Shown: positions 43,201 through 49,875 of the stretch, piece after piece | Numbering within the stretch: the stretch's first letter is position 1 | Layout: every line of letters starts with the position of its first letter | Assembly (NCBI RefSeq): GCF_030068455.1 | Contig: NZ_JAQOSQ010000004.1 | Location: forward strand, 1-64,000 | DNA: 64,000 nucleotides | Origin: Roseofilum casamattae BLCC-M143 | GTDB taxonomy: Bacteria; Cyanobacteriota; Cyanobacteriia; Cyanobacteriales; Desertifilaceae | Direction of reading: 5' to 3' | The notes under the pieces: model-generated | Database searches by the model: none | What the model was told of the DNA's origin: nothing | The model's input: only the letters and a program-made list of their open reading frames with translations | Made by a program: the position numbers and the translations under genes

Positions 43201-45625
43201 TATTGCCGCTGATGTAGCTATTGTAGGAACGGGAAATATCGTTCTGTCTGCTTGGGATACGAGTAAAGATATTGCTTTTGGCGGCTCGACATTTGCTGGC
43301 GATGCTCTGCATTTGAGCGATCTAGAATTGCAGGCATTAAGTGGCTTACTGACTCAAATTGTTTTGGGTGATGCTAATGGCACGGGAGCAATTATTCTCA
43401 ATGATAATGGACAATTTAACAGTCCCATATCGATCCAAGGAGGATCTGAGATTGTTGGTCCCGATCGCGATACAGTATGGATACTTACAGGTAGTAATTC
43501 TGGAACGCTTTCTGGCTACAGTCAAGACTTGCAGTTTCAGAATATTGAAAATTTAATTGGCGGAGCAAATAATGATAATTTTGTGTTTGATTCTGGGGCA
43601 AACATCTCAGGTAATATCGATGGCGGAGGTGGTAATAATCAATTAAATTACTCTAATTTCGATGCCCCATTTACAGTGGATTTAGCGAGCGATCGAGCAA
43701 CGGGGGCAGCAGCAGTCTTTAATATTGATTCAGTGATTCCGGAACTAACTCCAGCTCCAACTTCAATTCCAGCTCCAGCTCCAACTCCAGCTCCAGCTCC
43801 AACTCCAGCTCCAACTCCAGCTCCAGCTCCAACTCCAGCTCCAACTCCAGCTCCAACTCCAGCTCCAACGCCAGCTCCAACGCCAACGCCAGCTCCAACG
43901 CCAGCTCCAACGCCAACTCCAACGCCAGCTCCAACGCCAGCTCCAACGCCAACGCCAGCTCCAACGCCAACTCCAACGCCAGCTCCAACGCCAGCTCCAA
44001 CGCCAGCTCCAACGCCAGCTCCAACGCCAACTCCAACGCCAGCTCCAACGCCAACTCCAACGCCAGCTCCAATGCCAGCTCCAATGCCAACGGCAACCCT
44101 GGTGTCAACGCTAACGGCAACCCTGGCGTCAACGCCAACTCCAACCCCAGCGTCAACATTGGCGACAGTTCCAACGGCAACACCGGCATCAACACCCACC
44201 GGTGGACTGATTCCTTCCGTGCCTACCTCAACAAGCAACGTAGGGAATACAGTGGAAGAGACGATCGCAGAGGACAATACGATTAACATTGCGATCGCCC
44301 AGCCCGCAACACATTCTCCAGATAACCTCTCATCAGTAATACCCGTCATACAACAGCAACATCTATCTGTCGCTATTGCCAGTCGAGAGAGCATGAAACG
44401 CTTATTAGATGAAGGAGACTTACAACAAGCTGTAGAAATCGGCGATCGCCTTCTGAGTGAAGAATTTGCCACTTATCTCAACCAAACCTTACCGCAACAA
44501 CCTCTCTCCTTGGAGCGCATGCAGCAACAACTGGCAGAAGTGAACGCCAATACAGGCAGTAATTCCGCCTTACTCTACCTGTTCTCGCGCCCGGAACAAT
44601 TGGATTTGGTCGCCGTCTCGGCGACTGGAGAGATTGTCTATAAATCCATTCCTGAAGCCAATTATGAAGCTTTGATGGCGGAAATTAAGCGATTGCAGGA
44701 AAAAATTGCCAATCCCATTCGGCGAAAAAGTACTCGTTATCTTCCTGCAGCTCAACAATTGTATCAATGGCTGATTGCCCCAATTGAAGCGGACTTAGAA
44801 GCGCAAAACATCGACACCCTAATATTAAGTGTAGATAGCGGACTGCGCAGCTTGCCGATCGCTTCTTTGCACGATGGCGAGCAATTTTTGGCTGAGAAGT
44901 ATCAGTTCAGTTTAGTTCCGAGTTTGAGCCTGACGAATACTGGCGATCGGGATATTCAAGAAACCTCTGTATTAGCTATGGGCGTGTCCGAGTTTACCAG
45001 TCAATCCCCTTTACCCGCCGTACCCGTAGAAGTTAATGCGATCGCCGAACAACTCTGGCAAGGCAAAGCATTTCTCAATCAAGATCTAACTCTAGAAAAC
45101 CTGAACGAACAGCGATCGCAAGCCAACTACGGAATTATTCACCTCGCCACTCACGGACAGTTTGAACCGGGCGCGATCGACAATTCCTATATTCAACTGT
45201 GGGATAATAAACTGCGGCTGAACAAAATGGGAGAATTAGACTGGAAAGACCCTCCCGTGCAATTGCTAGTTTTGAGTGCCTGTCGCACGGCATTGGGCGA
45301 TCCCAATGCTGAATTTGGGTTTGCCGGACTCGCCGTACAATCTGGCGCCCAGTCTGCCGTTGCCAGCTTATGGTATTCCAGCGATATTGGGACATTGGGC
45401 TTAATGGCTGAGTTTTACCATCACCTGAAAACCGAGCCAAACAAAGCTGCAGCGCTACGCCGGGCACAAGTTGCTTTCATACGCGGCGAAGTGGAAATTA
45501 AAGACGGGCAATTAATCGGTAACTTTGGCACCCTCGATCTCCCTCCAGATTTGGATCGAGACGTACAGCTCTCTTTAAATCACCCCTACTATTGGTCTGG
45601 GTTTACCACCATTGGTAGTCCGTAG
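40253..45625 (+). CDS. giant secreted haemagglutinin-type protein with C-terminal CHAT protease-like domain
   Basis: The 1790-aa protein has a signal peptide (SVLLLAVLQTWAMAQ), then a two-partner-secretion/haemagglutination domain (about 37-150) with LYLINPAGIVFG. A long beta-helix region follows (about 150-1165) of short GNGGNI-x-L type strands, including tandem copies of about 57-61 residues at 42410-42950. Next come a Pro/Ala/Thr linker (about 1165-1316) and a C-terminal region. Residues about 1530-1790 form a CHAT (caspase HetF-associated with TPRs) domain with both catalytic residues: His1634 in LATHGQF and Cys1677 in LSACRTALG. Secretion by the two-partner route needs a TpsB-type pore, and none is seen here. 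It is co-transcribed with the DUF928 gene. Whether the protease is active outside the cell is unknown. Confidence 0.92.
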   Translation: MSLRVNRLSVLLLAVLQTWAMAQSPESRARAQPIIPAPDGTGTAVSTQGNQITITGGIQPSGSSNLFHSFSEFGLNSTQIANFLSTPGIENILGRITGGDPSYINGLIQVTGANSNLYLINPAGIVFGSDAQLNVPAAFHATTANQIGFGGDVWFRAVGENDWQTLIGTPQEFRFDGETPGSILNFGNLSVEPGQSLSLTGGEVINLGTIAAPGGSITLAAVPGHHLLRISQEGHLLRLEVPIAEQESLSFDPLSVPELLTGGNISGHASGLSINSEGEVVLGDSEIVIPQTPGVAIASGTIDVSDITGGMGDRTPTINIIGTTVGAIDAILNASNNGNGGEINIGGSFQGNGLLPNANTTLIDVNSFLQANSLNDGDGGNIIIWADRNTQFYGIAEANGGAIAGNGGFIEISGKENLLVAGSVRVNSTVGQLGTILLDPENITISNVSSPGVNETLPEISFDDTFSSSDITINAATLQAIPGNIVLEATNNITVNTSLTFATGLGSITFKANANSDGSTGRFLMAPSTSIVAPGRDITISGREIDATTINTSASGTEDGGNISLVVDGTFVSIKTGSLSSSSQGGHGGNISITSNGVLGNITTGSLFSSSQGGHGGNISVNVNGTSGNITTSSLSSTSEEGNGGDIQLITANGNITVNQSIHSHVGFLENGTYSNPQTAGDITITVQSGSGSINTTSQDINANTGGFVEGNAGNITLTTAEGDILTNNIEAYSSGTGDGGSISLTVNGGIGNIDTTAGDRLETTSIQGNGGDITLSTAAGNILTRDVWAYVFENGDGGNISLTVNGGMGNIDTTVGGVGISLDSSSAQGNGGDITLSTAAGNILTRDVWAYSSGTGDGGNISLTVNGGMGSIEMTADSLLHAGSNRGNSGNVNLSTAEGDIITDNIFSNSSGNGNGGNITLSVNSGVGKIDTTSGVLFASSDDSEAGNISLSSPSDLNVGGLYATDRGENGGNITLISNDIDIAADVAIVGTGNIVLSAWDTSKDIAFGGSTFAGDALHLSDLELQALSGLLTQIVLGDANGTGAIILNDNGQFNSPISIQGGSEIVGPDRDTVWILTGSNSGTLSGYSQDLQFQNIENLIGGANNDNFVFDSGANISGNIDGGGGNNQLNYSNFDAPFTVDLASDRATGAAAVFNIDSVIPELTPAPTSIPAPAPTPAPAPTPAPTPAPAPTPAPTPAPTPAPTPAPTPTPAPTPAPTPTPTPAPTPAPTPTPAPTPTPTPAPTPAPTPAPTPAPTPTPTPAPTPTPTPAPMPAPMPTATLVSTLTATLASTPTPTPASTLATVPTATPASTPTGGLIPSVPTSTSNVGNTVEETIAEDNTINIAIAQPATHSPDNLSSVIPVIQQQHLSVAIASRESMKRLLDEGDLQQAVEIGDRLLSEEFATYLNQTLPQQPLSLERMQQQLAEVNANTGSNSALLYLFSRPEQLDLVAVSATGEIVYKSIPEANYEALMAEIKRLQEKIANPIRRKSTRYLPAAQQLYQWLIAPIEADLEAQNIDTLILSVDSGLRSLPIASLHDGEQFLAEKYQFSLVPSLSLTNTGDRDIQETSVLAMGVSEFTSQSPLPAVPVEVNAIAEQLWQGKAFLNQDLTLENLNEQRSQANYGIIHLATHGQFEPGAIDNSYIQLWDNKLRLNKMGELDWKDPPVQLLVLSACRTALGDPNAEFGFAGLAVQSGAQSAVASLWYSSDIGTLGLMAEFYHHLKTEPNKAAALRRAQVAFIRGEVEIKDGQLIGNFGTLDLPPDLDRDVQLSLNHPYYWSGFTTIGSP
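43747..44100 (+). repeat. hexamer-type tandem repeat encoding a Pro/Ala/Thr linker
   Basis: CCAACTCCAGCTCCAACG-type units repeat dozens of times with AACTCC/AACGCC variants, encoding (A/T)PTPAPTP. The tract is likely to expand and contract by slippage, changing linker length while keeping frame because the unit is a multiple of three. Stop-free frames on the opposite strand are a by-product of this composition. Confidence 0.85.
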
Positions 45626-45648
45626 CGGTTACTGCCAGCAAGCGATCC

Positions 45649-45750
45649 CTCTCGGTTGGCAGCGGCTTCAGTAAAGACTGCCGCCTGCTCCAACACTAAC
45701 GCGATCGCCAGCTTCTGCATATCGGGGGGATAGCCATACTGTTTAAATCT
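45649..45750 (-). pseudogene. remnant of type I restriction subunit (HsdR, DUF3387 region)
   Basis: Reading 45750 downward gives a stop just before, then RFKQYGYPPDMQKLAIALVL followed by EQAAVFTEAAANRE. This resembles the conserved C-terminal part of HsdR proteins (a K-x-YGYPPD-x-Q segment followed by VLEQA). There is no start and the rest of the gene is missing. It sits in the short gap between the CHAT gene and the Imm1/XisHI cassette, pointing to a deleted restriction system. The assignment is by motif only. Confidence 0.5.
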
Positions 45751-45783
45751 TCATTCATCGCCGTAACCCTAAACTCAAATTCC

Positions 45784-46185
45784 CTAAATTTGTTCTTCCC
45801 ACACCAGATTGAGGTTCGTTTTCCCGTGAAAACTAAAAAACACAGCCGCTTCCAGTACTTCATCTAAATTAGAGCTTAATTTCGTCTCATAAAATGCATA
45901 CTGTCTGCCAGCTACTATCTTGACTTGTGTCTCGCCATCTCGTTCCGGATGGATTAGGTTGAATAGTCTATTATTGTCTTCTATGTAACAGACATAATGT
46001 CTATCATTACCACCTCCAATTATCATAAACAATGTCTCATTGATGTCTAAACACACGAGTGTTACGTTATCGCCATCTAATCGGAGAATTGCCTCTTTAA
46101 CTTGAGCAATATTTTGACATGGATATTCGGTTCCTCGATCCGTGCCATCCGTCCAGTTCTCTTCAAAAATTGTTGTAATTTTCAT
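45784..46185 (-). CDS. Imm1-like immunity protein
   Basis: The 133-aa protein starts MKITTIFEENWTDGTDRGTE and matches the layout of the Imm1 family: NIAQVKEAILRLDGDNVTLV, MIIGGGNDRHYVCYI, and a C-terminal AAVFFSFHG...LVWEEQ. Imm1 proteins neutralise nuclease or deaminase toxins in polymorphic toxin loci. I use the ATG at 46185; the much longer frame to 46353 overlaps xisI and is not family-like. It lies 35 bp downstream of xisI on the same strand and likely shares its transcript. No toxin with a nuclease domain is seen; XisH is the nearest nuclease-fold gene. Confidence 0.65.
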   Translation of the reverse strand: MKITTIFEENWTDGTDRGTEYPCQNIAQVKEAILRLDGDNVTLVCLDINETLFMIIGGGNDRHYVCYIEDNNRLFNLIHPERDGETQVKIVAGRQYAFYETKLSSNLDEVLEAAVFFSFHGKTNLNLVWEEQI

Positions 46186-46220
46186 CAGAAATAAGTTGAC
46201 TGAACTCAAAACGCCGTTCT

Positions 46221-46562
46221 CTAAGCCACGCCATAATCTGTATAAGGTCGCTTGTAGGGAGGATGCAAACCCAGGACAATATCCTCTCGCGGAACTCCCA
46301 TTTCCACTAACTCTTCGGCGGGATTGCGATCGGTGAGGTTTTGTTGCAGCCAAATTTTACCATCTTTGATATCAAAATGGATAATCGAGCGATAAACTCG
46401 ATGTAGCTTTTCCCAACCCACATCCATCCATTGGTAGTGGTCTCGTTCGGTATCGAAGAGAAGTTGCGTTTCAACGTCAGGATTAGAGTAGCAATAGTCC
46501 TGGCTTCCATAATGGGTGAGAAGAGTCTGGATCGCGGTTCGATACTGTTCTACTTTATCCAT
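46221..46562 (-). CDS. xisI: XisI-like protein (fdxN-element excision controlling factor family)
   Basis: The 113-aa protein has the family signature: MDKVEQYRTAIQTLL, FDTERDHYQWMDVGWEKLHR, HFDIKDGKIWLQQNLTD and MGVPREDIVLGLHPPYKRPY. XisI acts with XisH in excision control of the Anabaena fdxN element. Here there is no nifD/fdxN element or XisF-type recombinase, so the pair must have another role. It overlaps xisH by 13 bp. Confidence 0.92.
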   Translation of the reverse strand: MDKVEQYRTAIQTLLTHYGSQDYCYSNPDVETQLLFDTERDHYQWMDVGWEKLHRVYRSIIHFDIKDGKIWLQQNLTDRNPAEELVEMGVPREDIVLGLHPPYKRPYTDYGVA

Positions 46563-46963
46563 TGGGTAATAGTCTCCTGGTCTGGATCGTAAACAATCAA
46601 AAGAAGTTGGTAGGTTTGAATAGCGGCTTGGGTAAAAGGCAGTTGAAAAAAAGTTTCATAACTTTCTAAGGGAACTGCCAAATAGAGAGTACGCTCTGGC
46701 TCATAACTTTCTAAAGCCAAGCGATAGCTGAGAAATTGCCCGAGTGCTGCATAAAAATCTGTAATCGCGGAAGGATTGAGAAAGCTCTTAATTTCAACAG
46801 CAATTTTTTCATCATTCCGTTCGGCTGCCAGTAATTTTTCCGCACCTAAATCGATGTAAAAGTCTACGTCCCCATATTTGAAGCTGAAGGGATCTTGAGT
46901 GATGACCCACTGCTCTTTCGTGAGTGCTGTTTTAACAGGATCGTGAAAACGGTCTTTAGCCAC
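46550..46963 (-). CDS. xisH: XisH-like protein, nuclease-fold
   Basis: The 137-aa protein has the XisH pattern: MAKDRFHDPVKTALTKEQW, GDVDFYIDLGAEKLLAAERN, KIAVEIKSFLNPSAITDFY, ALGQFLSYRLALE, YLAVPLESYETFF. The E57-x-K59 unit, with acidic residues upstream (D38 or E42), is consistent with a PD-(D/E)XK endonuclease-like core. It is the first gene of the XisH-XisI-Imm1 cassette. Cyanobacterial XisHI pairs are often scattered in multiple copies. Confidence 0.92.
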   Translation of the reverse strand: MAKDRFHDPVKTALTKEQWVITQDPFSFKYGDVDFYIDLGAEKLLAAERNDEKIAVEIKSFLNPSAITDFYAALGQFLSYRLALESYEPERTLYLAVPLESYETFFQLPFTQAAIQTYQLLLIVYDPDQETITQWIK

Positions 46964-47159
46964 AATAGATAACTGAATTTAGAATTGTAACTTCTGCCTA
47001 ATCATCATTGGGTGTCATTGACGATCGCAGCTTTCAGATACGATCGCCTCCTTCAGATTATAGTCTTTTGAACTACAGGCTGGCTTGCTTATTGTCGTTC
47101 GCGAAACACTTAGAGCTATAATAGCCAGTAAATTTATGGAACTAGGGGTGGGAGGAATC

Positions 47160-47993
47160 ATGAAGGAACTATGTTATCGAACCGCGATCGCACTACCGAT
47201 CGCCTGCACGACACTAATAGCAGCGATGGATAGTCGCGCAGCCGTTCGCGCCCAAACTCCTCAGGTCATGTATGGCAACTATGTCAGTCTTCCCGTACCA
47301 ACTCCTGAAGCGAATCCGTCAGACCTTTTGCGCGAACAAGGAAACCGGATTAAGTCTACCGTAGATAACCCCGACCCAATTAAACTACCTCCTCTCCAAC
47401 CGGCTGCCGAACCCATCTTCTGGGAAACACAACCGGTAGGACAGTCGAGCGAACCCCTGGAGCCTCTACCCGTTCCGGTGCTTCCAGAAAGCGAATCGCT
47501 ACCCCCTCTCACCCCTCCGGATTCCGAACCTGCCGCTCAACAAGCTCCGGCGAGAGAGCAAAGAGAACCATCCCAAAGTTATTTTGGTATTGGCGGAACC
47601 ATTGGTTTAGGTGGAGACGAAACAGCATTAGGGGATGGTGGCTTTTCTCTGGTAAGTAAAGCGGCGTTTACTGAAAATCTTTCTTTACATAATGCCACCT
47701 CCTTCGGCAAACAAACCGCAAGCATGTTTGCGCTCACGGGCGAAATGCCGATCCGAGATACGGAAACCCAACGAGTTGTGCTGATTCCCTTTTTAGGTGG
47801 CGGAACTTTAGTGACCACTGATGACGAATTGAAGTTGCATGGATTAATTGTCGGTGGCGTCGATGTACCGATCTCCGACCAGTTAATGGGAACGGTTCGC
47901 GTGAATACGGGATTTGTTGATGGCGATACAGAAGTCGGATTAGTTCTCGGCGTTGGCTATCGCTTTAGTGTCCTGAAACTTTTCAGACGATGA
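47160..47993 (+). CDS. secreted protein with C-terminal beta-barrel-like domain
   Basis: The 277-aa protein has a signal peptide (MKELCYRTAIALPIACTTLI, cleavage near VRAQ), a Pro-rich low-complexity segment (about 90-135: PLPVPVLPESESLPPLTPP) and a C-terminal part (about 140-277) of alternating strands (YFGIGGTIGLGG, GGFSLVSKAAFTENLSLHN, VGLVLGVGYRFSVLKLFRR). This looks like a small outer-membrane barrel. A GGAGGAATC ribosome-binding site precedes the ATG at 47160, which decides the start. The last 54 bp overlap the convergent gene that follows. Confidence 0.7.
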   Translation: MKELCYRTAIALPIACTTLIAAMDSRAAVRAQTPQVMYGNYVSLPVPTPEANPSDLLREQGNRIKSTVDNPDPIKLPPLQPAAEPIFWETQPVGQSSEPLEPLPVPVLPESESLPPLTPPDSEPAAQQAPAREQREPSQSYFGIGGTIGLGGDETALGDGGFSLVSKAAFTENLSLHNATSFGKQTASMFALTGEMPIRDTETQRVVLIPFLGGGTLVTTDDELKLHGLIVGGVDVPISDQLMGTVRVNTGFVDGDTEVGLVLGVGYRFSVLKLFRR

Positions 47994-48923
47994 TGTATTC
48001 CCAGGCTCTGGGTACAAGATTTGCCCTTCAGCATTACTCCGATATACCCAACGGCGACGAGGAGTGCTAACGACAACGCGCCATCCTTCAATCTCTTGTT
48101 CCTGGCAATCGCGATTCCAAAGTTGAATGCCCAAACAACTGTCCGACCAGGTTTGTGCCGTTGCTTCGAGAATCTCTAGAGCTTGAATCGGCAACCGTCG
48201 GCGACGAGCTAAATCTTTAAGAACAGCTTGAGCTACTGCCTCTGGGAGATCGCTCGCAGCACCCGAGTTTATGCTTGATGGGGGTAGCACGGCTCGGAGA
48301 AGAGAACCATCTTCATTCGTGCGATACGTCCAGCGTTGACGGGGATTTTGGCCGACGATCGCAATCTCCCAACCGGGAACTTGTATGGCTAAACAATTAT
48401 CCCCGTCTAACTCCAGACAGGTATCGGACCAACTTTGGGCGATCGCATTTTCGATCTCCAAGGACTCAATCGGTTCTTTGCTTTGCGTGGAAACCGCTTG
48501 CAGTACTAGTTCGCCAAGGAAGAGTGGAAATGCATTTGGACTGGGTAATGCTTCGATTCGTCGCTGTTGTCCGGTCATATCGGTACGATAGGCTCTCGCG
48601 TACCGGCCGTCGGAGAGCGTAATGCGCCATCCCGGAATAATTTGCCCGCCGCAAAATTCTCCCGGTGCGGATAAACCCAGGCAGGTATCGGGCCAGTTTT
48701 CCAAAGTAGCATCGACTAAAGAAATGCGATCGGGATGTACTCCAATTTCAATACTGAAATCCCAACGTACGGCATCGACAATCGATTGAGGCAAATTTTG
48801 CACAGTGCTAGCTTGGGAGAGCAATGGTGAGGGTAAGGCGCGGGCAACGGGTAAGGGATGAGTGACAATTAGGCTGACGGAGACTAGGCTCCAGAGACAA
48901 GTTCCGATCGGAAAGCGGTACAT
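47940..48923 (-). CDS. secreted protein with three copies of a ~90-aa Trp/Cys domain
   Basis: The 327-aa protein has a signal peptide (CLWSLVSVSLIVTHPL), then three similar units, each with a helix (IVDAVRWDFSIEI, LVLQAVS, AVAQAVLKDLARRR), a W-x-DTCLG/W-SD-x-CLG core, a second cysteine and GW-x-(I/V)-x...RW-x-YR. Units centre on residues about 60-130, 155-215 and 230-305. Two cysteines per unit suggest disulfides outside the membrane. The family is not recognised. Its 3' end overlaps that of the opposite-strand beta-barrel-like gene by 54 bp. Confidence 0.75.
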   Translation of the reverse strand: MYRFPIGTCLWSLVSVSLIVTHPLPVARALPSPLLSQASTVQNLPQSIVDAVRWDFSIEIGVHPDRISLVDATLENWPDTCLGLSAPGEFCGGQIIPGWRITLSDGRYARAYRTDMTGQQRRIEALPSPNAFPLFLGELVLQAVSTQSKEPIESLEIENAIAQSWSDTCLELDGDNCLAIQVPGWEIAIVGQNPRQRWTYRTNEDGSLLRAVLPPSSINSGAASDLPEAVAQAVLKDLARRRRLPIQALEILEATAQTWSDSCLGIQLWNRDCQEQEIEGWRVVVSTPRRRWVYRSNAEGQILYPEPGNTSSSEKFQDTKAIANAEN

Positions 48924-49025
48924 AATAAGATTTAATTGATAGTTAAGTCGCTAAGAATTATTTTGATTTATCTAATTCTCCTTATCCATAACCTACAAAA
49001 CCGATAAACGACAAAACGGACAGCT

Positions 49026-49853
49026 ATGAGCACTCTTTCTGGAGAAATCCAAACCCCTATCCCCAGCGATCGCGATTATCTCTTATCTTCTCCCGCTCAA
49101 TGGAAAGTTATCGCCAGTTCGGTGTTGGGAACCAGCCACGAAAAGCGAGGTCAGCCTTGTCAAGATGCCCATGCCTGGGACTCGTTACACTCTGGAACTA
49201 TCATAGCTGCGATCGCCGACGGGGCGGGTTCGGCTTCCCTCTCCGATATCGGCGCGCAAGTCGCCACCACAACGGCGATTGAGCTGCTGAAACTAAAACT
49301 AACTCAAATGAATGGAGAAGGAGGTTCTAGCTCTTGGGAGACGGTGCTCCGAGAGGTTTTGGAACACTGCCAGAGCGCGATCGCTGCTGAAGCTCTTTCT
49401 CGGGATATTGAAGTCCGCCAGCTCGCCACAACGCTTCTGATTGCGATCGCCTCTCCACAAGCGGTTGCAGTAGCTCAAATTGGTGATGGAGCCGTAACTA
49501 TCGGCGATCGTGAAGGGAACCTTACCGCTTTAACTTCTCCCGATAATGGAGAATATGCCAACGAAACCACCTTTCTCATTTCTCCAGGAGCGCTAGACTC
49601 AGCTCAAATTACTAGTTGGACTGGAGAGCTAGCTCACCTGGCTCTCTTTACCGATGGCCTGCAACGACTGGCACTGAAGCTGCCCGAAGGGACGCCATAC
49701 TCTCCCTTTTTTGCCCCTCTATTTCGATTTGTCGATAGCATGGAAAACTGCGATGAAGCCCAAAGCCAACTGGAAGATTTTCTGCGTCATCCTCGGATTA
49801 GCGATCGCACCGATGACGATCTGACTCTGGTGTTAGCTAGTATTAATAGATAA
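49026..49853 (+). CDS. PP2C-type serine/threonine phosphatase
   Basis: The 275-aa protein has the PPM fold with metal-binding aspartates: GQPCQDAHAW, AAIADGAGSASLS, IGDGAVTI, and the C-terminal TDDDLTLVL. It removes phosphate from Ser/Thr in the cytosol. Relatives of this class are paired with protein kinases and von Willebrand A proteins, but none are adjacent. The gene ends 22 bp before the next start, which indicates an operon with the beta-helix protein. Confidence 0.88.
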   Translation: MSTLSGEIQTPIPSDRDYLLSSPAQWKVIASSVLGTSHEKRGQPCQDAHAWDSLHSGTIIAAIADGAGSASLSDIGAQVATTTAIELLKLKLTQMNGEGGSSSWETVLREVLEHCQSAIAAEALSRDIEVRQLATTLLIAIASPQAVAVAQIGDGAVTIGDREGNLTALTSPDNGEYANETTFLISPGALDSAQITSWTGELAHLALFTDGLQRLALKLPEGTPYSPFFAPLFRFVDSMENCDEAQSQLEDFLRHPRISDRTDDDLTLVLASINR

Positions 49854-49875
49854 TCCTGAAGAGGCGATCGAGAAA

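Noticed and set aside
43648-44472. Long open frames on the minus strand across the Pro/Ala/Thr repeat of the CHAT gene
   Set aside because: They arise from the low-complexity repeat, translating to Ala/Gly/Val or Leu/Glu repeats with no start signal, and they run antisense to a well-supported gene.
46186-46353. Extension of the Imm1-like frame to 46353
   Set aside because: The extra 56 residues overlap xisI and do not look like the family; the conserved sequence begins at the ATG at 46185.
46221-46963. A complete fdxN-type excision element
   Set aside because: XisH and XisI are present, but there is no XisF-type recombinase, no nif gene and no visible attachment repeat.
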